This document shows, in pieces, positions 1 to 12,121 of a stretch of DNA of 64,000 nt. The position numbers were made by a program, and so were the translations under genes. This DNA is from Aureobasidium sp. EXF-3400 (Eukaryota; Ascomycota; Dothideomycetes; Dothideales; Saccotheciaceae): assembly GCA_024195585.1 (NCBI GenBank), contig SWBL01000101.1, positions 62,001-126,000 of the forward strand, given 5' to 3'. The notes under the pieces are model-generated. The model was given only the letters and a program-made list of their open reading frames with translations, did not search any database and was not told the DNA's origin. The first letter of the stretch is position 1. The number at the start of each line of letters is the position of its first letter.

Positions 1-808
1 ATTGCGACGGGTAGAAACACGGCATAAGAGCTCATCCGCTCGGCAGAGTGATGAGCTACGTTATGCGCGATCTCATGACCAAGGACAGCAGCCCTGAAGA
101 GAAATCGTTAGTATGACCCACGAAACGGTGTAGCGTTCAAAGTATGGTATACGCACAAACCTGCTTCACCTTGGCAAACGTCCAAGATGCCCGAGAAAAC
201 GAACACCTTGCCGCCTGGAATCACAAAGGCATTTTTTTGTTCATCCTTGATAACGTGCACTTCCCAATTGTTGGTCTCTGCAGGTAGTCCAGAATGAGGG
301 ATGAGACGGTTCAAGACGCGTTGGACGAGTTTGTGTTGAGGGTGCGACGGAGGCAGAATACGACCTTGGTATTCTTGGATGACTTGTTGGTACAGCTCCT
401 GGCCAGACTGCTGCTCTGTGCTTGCAGAGACGATGTTGAAGCGTCTACGACCAGAAACCTGTGCAGTAGCTTATTAATATCAAGACCAGGTGTCCATTGC
501 ATCTGATGATCTGAACTTACGGGCACGACTTCCAAGTTGTAGATATAGAAACCACCACATGCACCAGCCAGACCGCCAACTTCGTAGTAGAATGTTGGTC
601 TCGCTGCCCATCGCCTCATAAGCCCTCCTGCTTGCTGGAATCTTGAGTACTGATAGCCGCCTCCTCGACCAAAACCATTGGCGTACGTTCTAGAATGCTG
701 TTTCTGCCAAACATTGCCGCCTTTGTTTTGAAGTTGGTGAAAGATTGTTTGTCGAGGCGTAGCACGAAGAGCAGCATTCGTACTGAAGAAGGTCCTTACT
801 GTCGCCAT
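1..808 (-). CDS. OMA1: Mitochondrial inner-membrane metalloprotease OMA1 (5' part; continues past the left edge)
   Basis: M48-family zinc protease of the mitochondrial inner membrane, which degrades misfolded membrane proteins and acts in stress quality control. Exons read on the minus strand: 808-521, 458-157, 93-1 (truncated by the window edge). Introns 459-520 (62 bp) and 94-156 (63 bp, with a TACTAAC branch site) keep frame; splicing rebuilds EAGLAAVLGHEIAH, with the HExxH zinc site at about residues 203-207. The N-terminus (MATVRTFFSTNAALRATPRQ) is Arg/Ser/Thr-rich and acid-free, as in a mitochondrial presequence. A short hydrophobic Gly-rich segment near residue 80 could be the membrane anchor. 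The ATG at 808 is the first in frame. Family assignment is strong; only the C-terminal part is missing from the window. Confidence 0.9.
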
Positions 809-1158
809 GATCGAGCTGTCTTGAGCGACGCCGCTCGTGATGATCGGCTGAGGGATGTGATGGAATTAAGTGCGGAAGTGCAGTATTAGTATTGTGTGGT
901 TCGCTGTAATGTCTTTCTCATGTGATGTTTGCTTGACGTGGTATGCGATGACGACGTCGCCAGTCACGTTTTCGGGCAGTTGCATAATCCCGCGAATCCA
1001 ACCTAAAAATTTTATACAAACAACCAACGCAGAGTCCATCATCGTTTATGGATGGATCCAGTGGCAAGTTGATTTGATAATGTTAATTAGAAATCACACA
1101 ATTCTAGCGTCTTTCTTGAACTGAGCGACAGATCGGTTTGTGCCCGAGGCTTTCGTGT
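809..1158. promoter_or_regulatory. OMA1 upstream region and CMT1-like gene 3' flank
   Basis: 350 bp between the OMA1 start codon and the stop of the next minus-strand gene. No supported coding frame; presumed promoter of OMA1 plus 3' UTR of the mannosyltransferase gene. No clear box could be assigned by eye. Confidence 0.4.
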
Positions 1159-2915
1159 CTATCTTTCAAGAGTCGGAATCTCCACCGCTTCGTTGAACCA
1201 TTCTCTAATCTCGTTACCTTCACCAAGTACAAGGAGCTGTTTGACCCCGCAAAACCCACCCGGAAGTGCGACTCTTGTAACATTCCGATAACCCCCAGAC
1301 ATATTGCCAGACACATCCCAAGCTGCATCATCAAACCCCCAAACCATCTCTTCATACTGTTCTCCCACCTCTTGTGTTCTTCTAGAATTCATGGCCGGCA
1401 GACCGAGCCTTGCGTTTAGTAACTTCTGAAGTGGAGCAAACAAACGTTCGAACCGACGGCTGATGTGAAGGTAGGCAAACATTCTGCTGCTATATGCGAC
1501 TCTGATGTACGGATTCAGATAGATATCAGCTGATGACGAGCCAGAGCGCTGAACGGCCGCTTCAAGATCCGCGTGAATCAAACAGCATTCGGAAGCGTCC
1601 CAGTATGTGTCAGGGTTGGCTCTAAATCGAATCGGGATTGTTGTATTGGGAGTGAAATTCCTCAATAAGGACGTGGTCGTTGTGTGGTCGTAGATGTCCT
1701 TGGATGTTTTGCGGGAAGACGTTATGTTGTGGTCCAGTGTCAAGTCGGCCACACCTGAATCAGCGTGTATGTCATCTGTCTGGAACCAACTCGCAGTGTT
1801 GAAGACAGTCATGCCACCCCAGCAGCTTCGCACCCTCACGGCGTCTTTTTGATCAAGCACATCCCTCCGGCTGTTTGAGTCGTCTGCACCGCTGAACCAC
1901 GGATAGATGGGCACACCAATACGATTTCCTTGATCGTCTCTCGTTGCAAACGTATCGTAGTATTTGAAAGGGTTGATGAAATCGGCAGCACAGGCAGCAT
2001 GGTACTTGGCCTTGCCGTTTTCATCGATGTTAGTAGAGAAGATAAGGTTTGCAGCATCGATGGGGTCGAAGACAACATCGTTGACATAAAGCAGCTTGTC
2101 GAAGTGCACTGAATATGCGGCTGACTTTGGGTCTTCCAAAGGTGCTAAGGCGCGGTTGCGGACGTGGGCTAGGAACTCTATGCGCTTGAGTCTCTTTTCG
2201 CCGGTCGGAAGTTCCACGTGTGGCAAGGCCGCGCGATCAACATGCCCTGCAACTATTGAAGAATTGCCTGTATACTAGTGAGCCATGTTCTATGCATACC
2301 TCGTGTCGACCCACATTTTAGTTGCTTTGAGAACTGCTCCAAGGAAGCTCTTGCCAAGTCGTCCGGGTCGTCTTCAAAGACACTGAGAAACACGTTTTCA
2401 GGCCCCAAAAGATCTACAAGATCGAGTAGATTTTGCGCCCATGGTCCGGATGTAAGTTCGCCTTGCTTGTCATAGATACTGCTTGCGATGAATACCTTCT
2501 CTTCGTCAATGTTGATACGTCCAGGTTCTGTTGATCTCAAGGCGTTTGATCGCAAAACATTGTAATGATGCGGAGGATGCGAGTAGGAGGGATAGATAAC
2601 AGCAACAAGAACTATGAAAAGGACAACCAGAGAAGGCATAGCGACAAGGACTATCCAAATCAAATGCCGTATTCGTAGACGGCCGAGAAAGTGGGATGTT
2701 GTGTAGATTGCAAAGCGGCCGTAATCATCCGTGTCATCGATGTTGCTCAAGAGATTGTATCGAGTAGGACTGGCAGCTCGCCAGGATATGATAGCTGACA
2801 GAGCAATTGCTGTGACGCGCCTGTACCATGGCTGAGCAATAGGGGGGGATCGATCATGGGTGATTTCTTGTGGTGAGCGGGATGGCAGAGGAGTTAACTC
2901 ATATCCATAAGACAT
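1159..2915 (-). CDS. CMT1/CAP59-type alpha-1,3-mannosyltransferase (GT69)
   Basis: Predicted 567-residue type II membrane glycosyltransferase of the Cryptococcus CMT1/CAP59 family (GT69), expected to act in the Golgi on glycans or cell-wall polysaccharide. Exons 2915-2300 and 2246-1159; the 53-bp intron starts GTATGC and ends TTGCAG, phase 1. One hydrophobic segment at about residues 85-108 follows a short cytosolic tail, then a lumenal domain with family features: FDKLLYVNDVVFDPIDAANL, the DDxGNRIGVPIYPWF-like stretch, a CWGGMTVFNTASWF block, and a late FCGVKQL segment. Start ATG at 2915 gives the tail-anchor topology expected of the family. It lies in tandem with OMA1 but nothing suggests co-function. 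Acceptor and donor substrates cannot be read from sequence. Confidence 0.85.
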
Positions 2916-4079
2916 TCTGACTGACGTTGTCGTCTGTCAGTACTGCAACTCATCTGCGCACCCGTTGTGAAGTGAAGCAGCTCATGTTGCAATGCGCAGC
3001 TGACCTACGTGTACGCATGCGTGCGGCTGTGCAAAATCCGTGCTTGGCTAGCGACGCACGTGGCAAACCCTTATACCCCGGATGTCTTCAGGCGGGGGTC
3101 TCGATGTTTCCCCTGGAATGGTCAGTGCGCCAGGGTCCAAGGGTCCAAGAACTGATCAAGCATTGTCACTCAATAACACTGACTGCCCATCAGAATAGCA
3201 CTATGGGCAATTCGGTCAGGAACGCATCTCTCAATTACAGCACACGAATCTTCGTCAAGGATCCGGGCGCTAGAGGAAGAACAAAATACCCAGAAAAACC
3301 ATAAGGAAGCATAGGTAATTCCTGGAGGTTTAAACTGGCTCCGCAGTCCGACGTCATGCAAGTGGGGACTTTCAGTTCTCTGCAGAGAAGGGGCTAATCA
3401 TTTGGCAAGCATTTTGACATTGTACACATTGGACAGGACTTACCTGGAACTAGCATGCTTTCCTTACAATTGGAAGCATGACCTATGCACGATCTCTTTC
3501 TCTGATACCACAAACGCCGCTATCGTGGATGACTTCGATGCCGGCGAGAAAGATGTTGTTTGCACATCATGCGACTCTGCCCAACATTTGGACTTCCTGA
3601 CTCGCAATGATGAGCTGGGGCCAGCAATCTTCTGAAGCTAGTCCTGAATTTCTTTCTGCCACGCCCGATTCTCAACTATAGCGAAAATAGCTCTGAAGCT
3701 CTTGCCGTCCACAGAGTCCGAGCCAGCCGTGCACTCTCGCATGTCAAGTCATCTGCCAAACATGCCCAGCTTTAGAGACCAGGCCCATCAACCTGGTCTA
3801 GGTGCGACAGATATCGTTGTTGAAGTCGACAATAGACAAGGCCTCCCAGGTCTAGATAGGTATCGCCTAGTTGTGAATGGGTCTAATGCTCATCAACCTG
3901 GTCTAGGTGCGGCAGATGTTGCGAGCAGATGCCCATGTAAGCGCAATCTGTTGCATGGCCAGGTACTGCTCTTGCTCAGCATTGCCGAGGAAGCTATCGC
4001 AAGCAGCTCCAGGAAAAGTCCGTGTAGCATTTAGTCGGCGGGACAGAGGTCGCAGGGTATGGAGCAAAGTTGTATCGAA
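2916..4079. other. Intergenic region, no supported gene
   Basis: About 1.16 kb between the mannosyltransferase start and the end of the TMEM170-like gene. Several short frames exist but none has a recognisable protein or splice structure. It contains a 27-bp direct repeat (see separate entry). The left part is presumably the mannosyltransferase promoter. Confidence 0.5.
3786..3917. repeat. 27-bp direct repeat, two copies 105 bp apart
   Basis: Positions 3786-3812 and 3891-3917 carry the same 27-bp stretch (starting catcaacctggtctaggtgc) with one mismatch. The offset of 105 bp equals 35 codons, so in the frame open from 3702 to 4034 both copies read HQPGLGA(T/A)D. There is no other sign that this frame is a gene. 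Confidence 0.75.
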
Positions 4080-4940
4080 TCACATGCCACCCTGTATGGC
4101 GAAGGACGACAGAATCAGGACGAGGGAATTGATGGCGCCCCAGGAGAAAGGGATCCAGGTAGACATGCGAAAATAGCCAGCAGAATAGACACCGCTCAAC
4201 AGACCGCCGACAACATTGCCAGCAATTATGGCTTCGACAGCGCCAATGAAGCCGAAGACGATTGGGACAAGCCATATAAGCTTCCAGTTCCGCCATTGGA
4301 TAGCCATGGCAAAAGCGGCAGCAATCAGATGGATGCCGACAACATCGATGATGGTCCAGAGGAGGGTAAAGCGCCACATGTCGTGCGAGTGATAGAGGTA
4401 CAGGGTCTGGGTTCCGCCGACAGGAAAAGGCCAGTACAAGGAGGGAAAGGGTGGGGTGGTGTATGAGAGGGGCGGCGTGTCGACGACAGTACGGAGGAAA
4501 GAATCGCTGCAGGCGAGAGTCAGAAAGGCGACGAGAAGTGAGCGGTCAATGACGAGGCAGCGTTTACCGGATGCTAGGACAAGTTAGAGAGGTCGACTAA
4601 GGCGGGTGCATTGCAGCGAGAGAAGAGGGCACTGACCCCATGGCTGCGGTAGATGAACGTCGCCGTGCTGTACCCTGGCAGGTTCAGGGTGAAGCCTGTC
4701 GGTATGCAGGCATTCGAGTGCTCGGGCAAAGTGGAGACAAGTTGCGAGTAGATGGATGGTGACTGCCCAGCTGGCAGTGGCTTCGCATCCGTCGGCCAAG
4801 TCTCGCGAGTCGCGTCCAAGGGGTCCACCTTGGATGGACCTCGGCTCGTCGCTTGGCTGCTGTTGTCAACTACCTAACCATAGCCATCATTCAGCCAACT
4901 ACTCAGTCATCAACCATTGTTATCACCATACATTGGGCAT
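4080..4940 (-). CDS. TMEM170-like integral membrane protein
   Basis: The last exon encodes three hydrophobic segments in the order and with the spacing of the TMEM170 family: MWRFTLLWTIIDVVGIHLIA, a Gly/Ala-rich IAGNVVGGLLSGVYSAGYF, and WGAINSLVLILSSF. TMEM170 proteins sit in the ER/nuclear membrane and affect ER shape. Core model: 4873-4633 joined to 4573-4080; the intron 4574-4632 has a CTAAC branch site and TCCTAG acceptor but a weak GTGCCC donor (a better GTCAGT donor three bases away breaks the frame). No in-frame ATG exists in the 5' exon, which begins after a TAG. A possible first exon is 4940-4932 (Met-Pro-Asn) with intron 4874-4931, giving about 232 residues. That start would lie only 18 bp from the divergent PEX8 start. 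Family call moderate, 5' structure uncertain. Confidence 0.6.
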
Positions 4941-4958
4941 TTGGTCCAACACAGAATC

Positions 4959-7163
4959 ATGTCGACCGACAGATTGTTAGCCACTCTGCTCAGATATCTG
5001 CAATCAGCCCCACATCAACAAGACACTCGCCGGTACTGCACTATCCGCACACGCCTACCACTGCTACCCCTGCAACTAACCATGATCAAGATTACTTGGG
5101 ACAGCAGCGTCTCTGTTGACTTCGCTGAACAATCCTCTGAACGTTACCTTGCTCACCAGTCAACTATTGTCTGCACCAGCCTTGTGGCCGAACCCAAATG
5201 CTTTGACGTCTTCGTTGACCTTCATGAGTCTGTTCCATTCGGCTGCTATCAAATGCCATGAGCGTGAGACCACAGATCTAGAAAGCCAACAACCCCACAT
5301 GCCGATACGCCCACATGTCGAATCTCACCTTCCATTACACGACTGGATTCAAGCAGTGCTCAAGGGTGCCGACCAACACTCCCCTCCCGACCACCATCTG
5401 CTTGCTATCGCTGGTGTGATTCTTGGCCTGGCCACTCGCGACCATGATTTCATGTCGACCAACATCGCCTTTACTCTACGCTCCGCTTTTGTCAAGGCCG
5501 TCAATCTGGCTCTATCAGAAACTCCTGCTGGTCATGACTTTGCCCACGGAAACATCTGTTTGGCTCTAAACCATGCTTTCACTCACCTGTCTGACATAGA
5601 CCGCTCTGCGCTCGACTATGACCGTCTTCTGCCTGTGCTCATGACTTCTACCTTCCACTCGCCACATGGATTGCGCTCAGGCTATTTCCTGGGCGCAGCA
5701 GACGCTGACCTTCACCAAGTCTCAAATCAGCAATTCAACTGGCCTTCTGAATCGCCGTCATATCAACAGATCGAGTCTATCCTCAAGAGTCCGCTGATTT
5801 CGTCTCTTGGTCCCTTGTCAAGGCTGATAGCTCATACTATTGATCATGTAAACGATCCCTGGCTTGTGCAATCTGCTGTCGAAGACTTGTCAGATTTCTC
5901 CAAACGGCTGGGTACACAATGGAGGCAGAACAAGCTGTCAGAGATTGATGCTTCGGAAGAGACCATCTTCCTCCATGAAGAAGCTCGGAAAAACACTGTT
6001 CCGACCTTATGGAAGCTCCTCCGCTCGACTTTGTTCGCCATTGTCATCATCCTTCGCAGCGCAAGCGGTCGCGTGGTGGGCAATGCGGCTTTGGCGGCTC
6101 ATAGCAGTAAGATATATGCATCCACATGTGCTTGCTCAACGCTGATTTCTTAGATGCACCTCATACAGCACAAGCTACCCTTCACTCCCTCCGCAGTCTC
6201 TCCTTCGTCTTTAGTCGTATGGGAAACGTGTCGTTCTCACAGTATACTTTTACCTACCTCACCTCCATCGACATTCTCGCCAGCTACCCAAATCAATCGG
6301 CTACTTTCCTCGATTCTATAGCTCCCTCTGAGCTCGGACATATTCCTTCTCACCCACTCGAACGTAATCTAGACCTCTTCTTTCTCAATACGGCCGAACA
6401 CTTTGCTCCTGTTCTATCCTCACGTCAGAACGAGGACCTTCTGCTCGCTGCGGCATCACCCTACCTCATCACAGCTGGGAATCCCAATCTCCTTCCTATA
6501 TTCGAAGCCGCGCACAGTGTCACTTTGTCAGTCTTCTCTGCGCCTCAAAACGTCGATCTCACCGCAAAACACCTTCCTTTCTACGTCGACGCCTTGTTCC
6601 GGGTGTTCCCCCATAATCTCTCCGCCCGCCAGTTTAGACTGGCCTTCAAAAATCTGATCAGGGTTGTGTCCCCGCCCAGTCGCATCGCTATTACACAGCC
6701 CATGCTTGCTGCTACACTCCTCGATCTTGTACATGAACGTGCGATACATGCCCCTGACACTCCTTTACCACCGAGCTACGTTCCTTCGTCAACAGGTTCT
6801 TCAGGACTTGAAAGCATTCCGCAGTCCACTATACCTGATCTATCCGAAAAAGCAGTATTAATACTTACCCTTATCGACGCGTTCCCATGTCTCTCCTTGG
6901 CTCTGCTAGAAGAGTGGTTACCATTGACAGCGATAGCCACCCAAACGGTCACTGACTCAGCCATGCGTGAATACTGCAAGAAGCATTTCTGGGAGGTTCT
7001 CGTTGGTGGTGAGATGGATCCGGAGCGTAGTCAAATATGTGTACGTTGGTGGACTTCGAGAGGAGGGCGAGAGTCGCTAATTTATGGTGACGACATGCCT
7101 GGTGAGGAGTATGTTATGAGTGGAGGATTGGGAGAAGAAGAGAAAGTTATGGCCAAACTATAA
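4959..7163 (+). CDS. PEX8: Peroxin PEX8 (intraperoxisomal importomer component)
   Basis: Predicted 699-residue peroxisomal biogenesis protein that links docking and RING subcomplexes inside the peroxisome. Exons 4959-5032, 5091-6106, 6154-7163; introns of 58 bp (CTAAC branch, ending in AAG) and 47 bp (GTAAGA...TTCTTAG). The spliced N-terminus starts MSTDRLLATLLRYLQSAP and runs into SLLTSLNNPLNVTLLTSQLL, as in filamentous-fungal PEX8. The protein ends in Ala-Lys-Leu, a peroxisomal targeting signal type 1, as expected for PEX8. No membrane segment is obvious, fitting a peripheral membrane protein. A start at 5116 would be non-ATG and would lose the conserved N-terminus, so 4959 is preferred. 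It lies head-to-head with the TMEM170-like gene. Confidence 0.85.
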
Positions 7164-7387
7164 AAGTTTCGAGGATGACAATGAGATCATGATGCTCTAA
7201 GAACAGCATTTGTTCGAATACAGCATGAACTATCTACTTCCCCTCCATTTCTACACCGTGCTGCGTTGTAGCAAAACCATCCTCTCTTCCATTCGTCTCT
7301 CACGTTTTGTCTTCCTCCCCGCCAGTTTGTTACAACTCCTCTCTTGACTGACAAAACACCTGCCGCCTTGCGAGTATTCTGGGCAGA
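7164..7387. other. Convergent 3' flanks of PEX8 and TRK genes
   Basis: 224 bp between two convergent stop codons; presumably both 3' UTRs. Nothing else seen. Confidence 0.4.
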
Positions 7388-9815
7388 TCAGACGACGTCG
7401 CCATTTGTAGTGTGTCTGCTAACTGCCCTCTCCATCCTGATAGCTGCATCCTCCTCTTCAGCGTGGTCTTGCCTCTCGTCTGGCAGCAAGACCGCACGAT
7501 CAATAGCAATGGGCAGACCTCTGTGCCTTCCTCTCAGCATAACAGCACAGAGAATCAATTTACTCAGTTTATGCCACGAGCCACAGAACGAGTACGCATT
7601 GTCGGGTACACCAACGCTTATGCCCACTATTTTTACTAATCAGCAAAGTTCACGAGACAGAGCACGAAAGAATGATAACCAACCTGTGCCATAGCCAGAG
7701 ACGACCTCGAAGATGACGTTGAAGACGGAGAAGGTGTCAGGATCACGCTCAAATTGCCCACCTTCGATGATCATGATGAGAAAAACAGCGAACACAATCC
7801 ACCAAGCATCATGAGCAAGTTGCGCCCTCAGTTGCTGCTGGATAAAGTAGCTCTTGCCCTCGCTCAGTCCACCAAATCCGGTCGCGAGTTGTTCCTTGAC
7901 CCCGCGGAATTTGCTGTAGATGCTGTTGGGATCCTTAGAGGCCTCTGATAAGGTGTCTGGGTCATTCTCGTCATACACGCCCAGACTTCGCTCTTCGTAA
8001 ACGTTGCTGTTACGCATTGTTATGACAACAGGATAGACGGAGATGTACATCATGATGACATACAAAACCTGGAGTGAGATGCGGAGGGTAGGAATAGAGA
8101 CGACGTAAAAGCCTCCAGAACGAACAGCAAAGGCCTGGAAGAGGCCATCGACAACGCGAATGTGAATGGGGAGGGCACTGTTGAGTACGCGATTGCCAAT
8201 GTTCAGAATCTCGAAAGCAGCCCAATCCACACCGTTGAGCACAAAAACGGAAAAAGCTAGCCACCAGGTATGCTCTGAGGGGAAGAGATTGGTGTAGCAG
8301 CGGCGGGGATGGTCGAGGAGGAAACGCAGAGTGTTTCGATGGTCATCAAACCTGGCGCTCTTCGGCAAGCATTTGTAGATTGTCCACACGATCAACCGGA
8401 GGAAAATTGGGTAGCATGTATTTCCGGCGAGGATCAACAGACCCATAGTTAGCAGAAGGTAGTACGACGTCTGAAAGGCTATCATGTTGGCATCAAGCAA
8501 GCTCATACCAGAGTTGTTGAATGCAGATACAGCGTTGAAAGCGCCAACCCACCACGGGTTGAGTCCGTTAGCTCGAGCTGTTCCTGGACGGTTGTGTGCT
8601 ACCCAAGCAGCACAGCCTAGAGCTCCAAGTAGCTGCCAAAGGACGAGGTACAACGGGACAATCCAAGAGAGCCACAACAGCGCTTTGTATTCGACACCAC
8701 CAAGCTGCTGTCTTTCGGCCTCGGTGAGATTGTGAAATGTTGAATTTCGAGAGATGTAACCAGCAGACGGGAAATAGTCAGCGGTAGATCGGTTGCCCAC
8801 AGGTGCTTCCTCAGTAACGGATGCGCGTGACACAGATGTGACCCGGTGAAGACTTGCTTCAGATCGCGCACCAACACCGGAAACTGAGAACACACGCTGT
8901 CTTGGTTTAGTAGGCGACTGGTCTTCGTATTGCTTCTGTGAGCGGAAGACAGTCTCAGGACTAAAGGTGATACGATCGGGTAAGGTGGCATCGTTCAAGC
9001 CATCTTTATCAGCACGTGGATCATCAGCGGCTCCGTCGGTACCTTCACTCTTACTCAGACGAAGAGAAGTCTCGCCGATGGACGTACGACCCCTTGTTAT
9101 AGGAGTTTGAGCCCGGTCCACATCTGCTGAGCGAGGTCGCCTGTCCAGACCCAGGTTCGGATTTTGGTTCTCTCGAGATCTGCTCATGGAGAGTCTGGAC
9201 ATTGAAAAGGTGGAACCTCGCAGTGAAAGACGTCGCTGTTTTCGAGCTCTGTTTTCAATGACGCTTATGAATTTTCGTTCGAATGCTCTCCTTCTAACTT
9301 GAAGGACAAAGTTGGACACAAAGATGGCAGAACCAATGAAGATAAGAACGAAGAGCATGAACTGTTGCCATGTGTTGAGTTCGCTAAGGTTGACAGTGTT
9401 CAGACCGCTATAGCAGAAATTAGCGATAAGGACTGTGGTAGGACAAAGTACCGGATGAAAGGATGATGTCGACTTACGCTTCGGTCATAGCACTGACGCA
9501 GAGGAACAAGGAATCGGTGAAACTGACATGGGTAGTGGTAGAGGAAGCCCAGAAGATGACAGCAGCCAGTAGGCCGGTAAGTATAAAGTATGCATAATGC
9601 AAGGTAATGAAATTGACTGGAGGCAAAGCGCGACGAATGGCTCTCAGAGGGCGAGCGAAGCGCAACTTAAGACGTCGACGCAGCATCTTAATACGATGAA
9701 TGAATGAGAATTTGAACAAAGAATATCGAGTATCTACTTTTCTGGGCGACGCCTTAGTAGCTTTGGGGCGGATCTGGCTGGTTGTCGTATCTTTAGACAG
9801 GGGTACAATTAGCAT
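7388..9815 (-). CDS. TRK-family potassium transporter
   Basis: Predicted 766-residue plasma-membrane K+ transporter of the TrkH/TRK superfamily. Exons 9815-9478, 9407-7684, 7626-7388; introns 9408-9477 (70 bp) and 7627-7683 (57 bp). Splicing rebuilds two family pore segments: SAMTEAGLNTVNLS (first pore loop) and SGYGTVGISVGVP (last). The second pore region reads GAFNAVSAFNNSGMSLLD, the third AVRSGGFYVVSI. A long hydrophilic loop (about residues 160-330), rich in Ser/Arg/Glu, separates the first transmembrane pair from the rest, as in fungal TRK1/TRK2. ATG at 9815 is the first; an internal ATG near 9687 (MLRRRLKLRFARP) is a credible alternative start. Divergent from the senescence-domain gene. 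Confidence 0.88.
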
Positions 9816-10528
9816 ATTCCTTGTGTGCGAATGGTACCAACAGCGATCGAAAAGCCATCTGATGGCTGTAGGACCATCTGATGGTGATTGAGCTATACTA
9901 TGTGGAGCGTTGTCTTACGTACGCCATGGAGATGCTCCCTATTCATGCAAGAGCGGTGACAGGGATGTGCAAACAAATGCACGGCGGGACGGAAGGAGAC
10001 GGTGTTCCGCAAAAAGAACCGTGTAGCAAGTGTGCTGAGAGAAGAATTGTAATGGACGGCCGAGGTGAAGACAAGCGTGAGGGAAAGAAAGACATTCTTC
10101 AAGCGGCGACACAGGCTTTCGACTCCAGCCACAGTTCGAGTTTAATTGTACAAATCAAGTCTCTTCTAGACTTGAGATAGGAAAGGCCAAACCCCCGATA
10201 ATTCTAGAATACAACAAGCCACCATGAGTATGTCTATCAGCCGAGGTGTCGCTGGACACGTCGCCAAGATGGAAAGTATTGTGTGTCCTTGGTGAAGTTT
10301 TGTATGTGAAAAGCCTGGTTCGGTCGGTCCATCTTCACAGCCACAGTGTGGCGCGAGCAGCATAGCCCCCCAGAAGCGATGACATATGCGAAGCGACCTG
10401 CAAGCCATGAACAACAGAACAGGGAAAGGACCATGTTTAAATCACCTTGGCCTGCCCCGCCATGTCTGGCCTCCGACTCTCTTTAGATCTCATAGTTTGA
10501 TAACTCACAATCAACAAGACAGGCCAAA
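9816..10528. promoter_or_regulatory. Divergent promoter region, TRK transporter and senescence-domain gene
   Basis: 713 bp between divergent starts. It holds two copies of ccatctgatgg (about 9853-9863 and 9872-9882), each nearly its own reverse complement. They could be a dyad operator for a transcription factor, but this is inferred from symmetry only. No supported gene. Confidence 0.4.
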
Positions 10529-12121
10529 ATGGCAGGACACCACGACCCCAAGCTGCTGTACACGATCGCCAATGTCAAGGCATACCACATCCAGGGTGGG
10601 GAAGAGCAGGACTTGACCCCGAGCGGCCCTCAAACCCTGTCTCTGTTGATGGTGCCCACCTCATCGCCCTTCTCAGACCTGTCGTCGACTATCCCCCAGA
10701 ATGAGATACCCGAAAACGACTTCTACCTACACCTCAACCTGCCCCCGGAGCTAGACTTGCCCATGCCAGCCACCACCCAAGTCTACCATCAGCCTCCGCA
10801 TTCGTACCTGATCCCTCGCTGGGACCTGGGTGCCGACAGTGGTATCTTCACTCGCATCACCTTTGACAAGAACATCTCACCAGAGGATCACGATACCTTC
10901 GAGACCATTCTGGCACAATGCACTGCCTTCCTTGAGCGTGCTGCCCCACCCAAGCCCTCTCGTCCCCTGGAACAATACGACCCGAGAGACTATGCTCCCG
11001 GTGGCAGGTACCACGATGCCAAGGGCTCTGGACACGGCCAGGTTGTCCTTGTCGACGAAGACAACGGCAGCGTCATTGGCGAATTGGCTGGTGATGCACA
11101 CATTGTCGAAGACTCGACCCTTAACCAGGGAACCAAGAGTAGGTGCCCTTGACCATAGCTCTTCAGATCTCTACTAACCACCCGTGCAGATCCAGTCGAA
11201 ATCGAAATCTCTGCTGATGGAAAACGTATCAGCGTCAAGCCAATCAGCGAGGACTACCTACAAATGGCCCGTCATCCTGCTTACAAAGATAGTGGTATGG
11301 TCCAGCATGCTGCTACTGCCTCTCGCTTCATCGTCACCTCTAGCAGCCGTCTCGGTAACATCTTGACTGCTGGTGCCGAGAACTTCACCCAGAAGACCAA
11401 GCCTGCCGCTAAGCCCATGGAATTCAGCCCTGCTGCTCACGACCGTGCCCGCAAAATCAACGCCTTTACCAACAGTGCCGCTGGCTTGTCTGCAAAGACC
11501 GTCGGTCAGGCAACCAAGTACGCTCAGAACATTGGTGCTAGATTTGGTGGCAAGAATGAGGACCGCTACAAGAAGGGCTTTGACGCCAGTGGCAAGCCCC
11601 TGTCTCAAGACCAGTACAAGCCCGGTCTTCTCAACAGAAGCATGATCGCCTTCTCCACCATTGCTGACGGTATAGCCACCAGCGGTAAACACCTGCTCGA
11701 ACAGAGTGGCTCTGCTGCAACAACCGTTGTTGGTCATCGCTATGGCGCAGAAGCCGGATCCATTACTTCTAGTCTCGCTGGTGGTGTCAAGAACGTCGGC
11801 CTTGTCTACATTGACGTAACGGGTGTCTCTCGCCGCGCAGTCCTCAAGTCAGTCGCCAAGGGAATGGTCGTAGGCAAAGTACGCAACGGCGGCCAAATCA
11901 TCGTTGGTGGTGGAGACGGCGGTGTTGTCGAAGATGAAGACATGAGAAAAGCTGGTCTCAAAAGTGATGGACAGCCTGCCCAAGGCCCTGGCTATGGCAA
12001 CGTTGGCAGCGTCGAAGGATACGGCATGCAGAGCGGCCCACCAGCATACGAATCCGGTGTGGGAGAGTCCCTTGCCGGCCAGCCCGCACCGCAACGCGAT
12101 GTCAAGGGCAAATACCCATGA
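10529..12121 (+). CDS. Senescence/spartin-associated domain protein
   Basis: Predicted 513-residue protein with a C-terminal senescence domain, the family that includes plant ERD7 and animal spartin, linked to lipid droplets and membranes. Exons 10529-11138 and 11190-12121; the 51-bp intron (GTAGGT, CTAAC branch, GTGCAG acceptor) joins in phase 1. N-terminal half: a beta-rich domain beginning KLLYTIANVKAYHIQGGEEQ. C-terminal half: Ala/Gly-rich amphipathic stretches (NAFTNSAAGLSAKTVGQATK; YGAEAGSITSSLAGGVKNVG) typical of the domain, then a Gly/Pro-rich tail. No signal peptide. ATG at 10529 follows an A-rich CAAAATGG context. Function in fungi is not established; lipid-droplet binding is inferred from the family. 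Confidence 0.8.
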
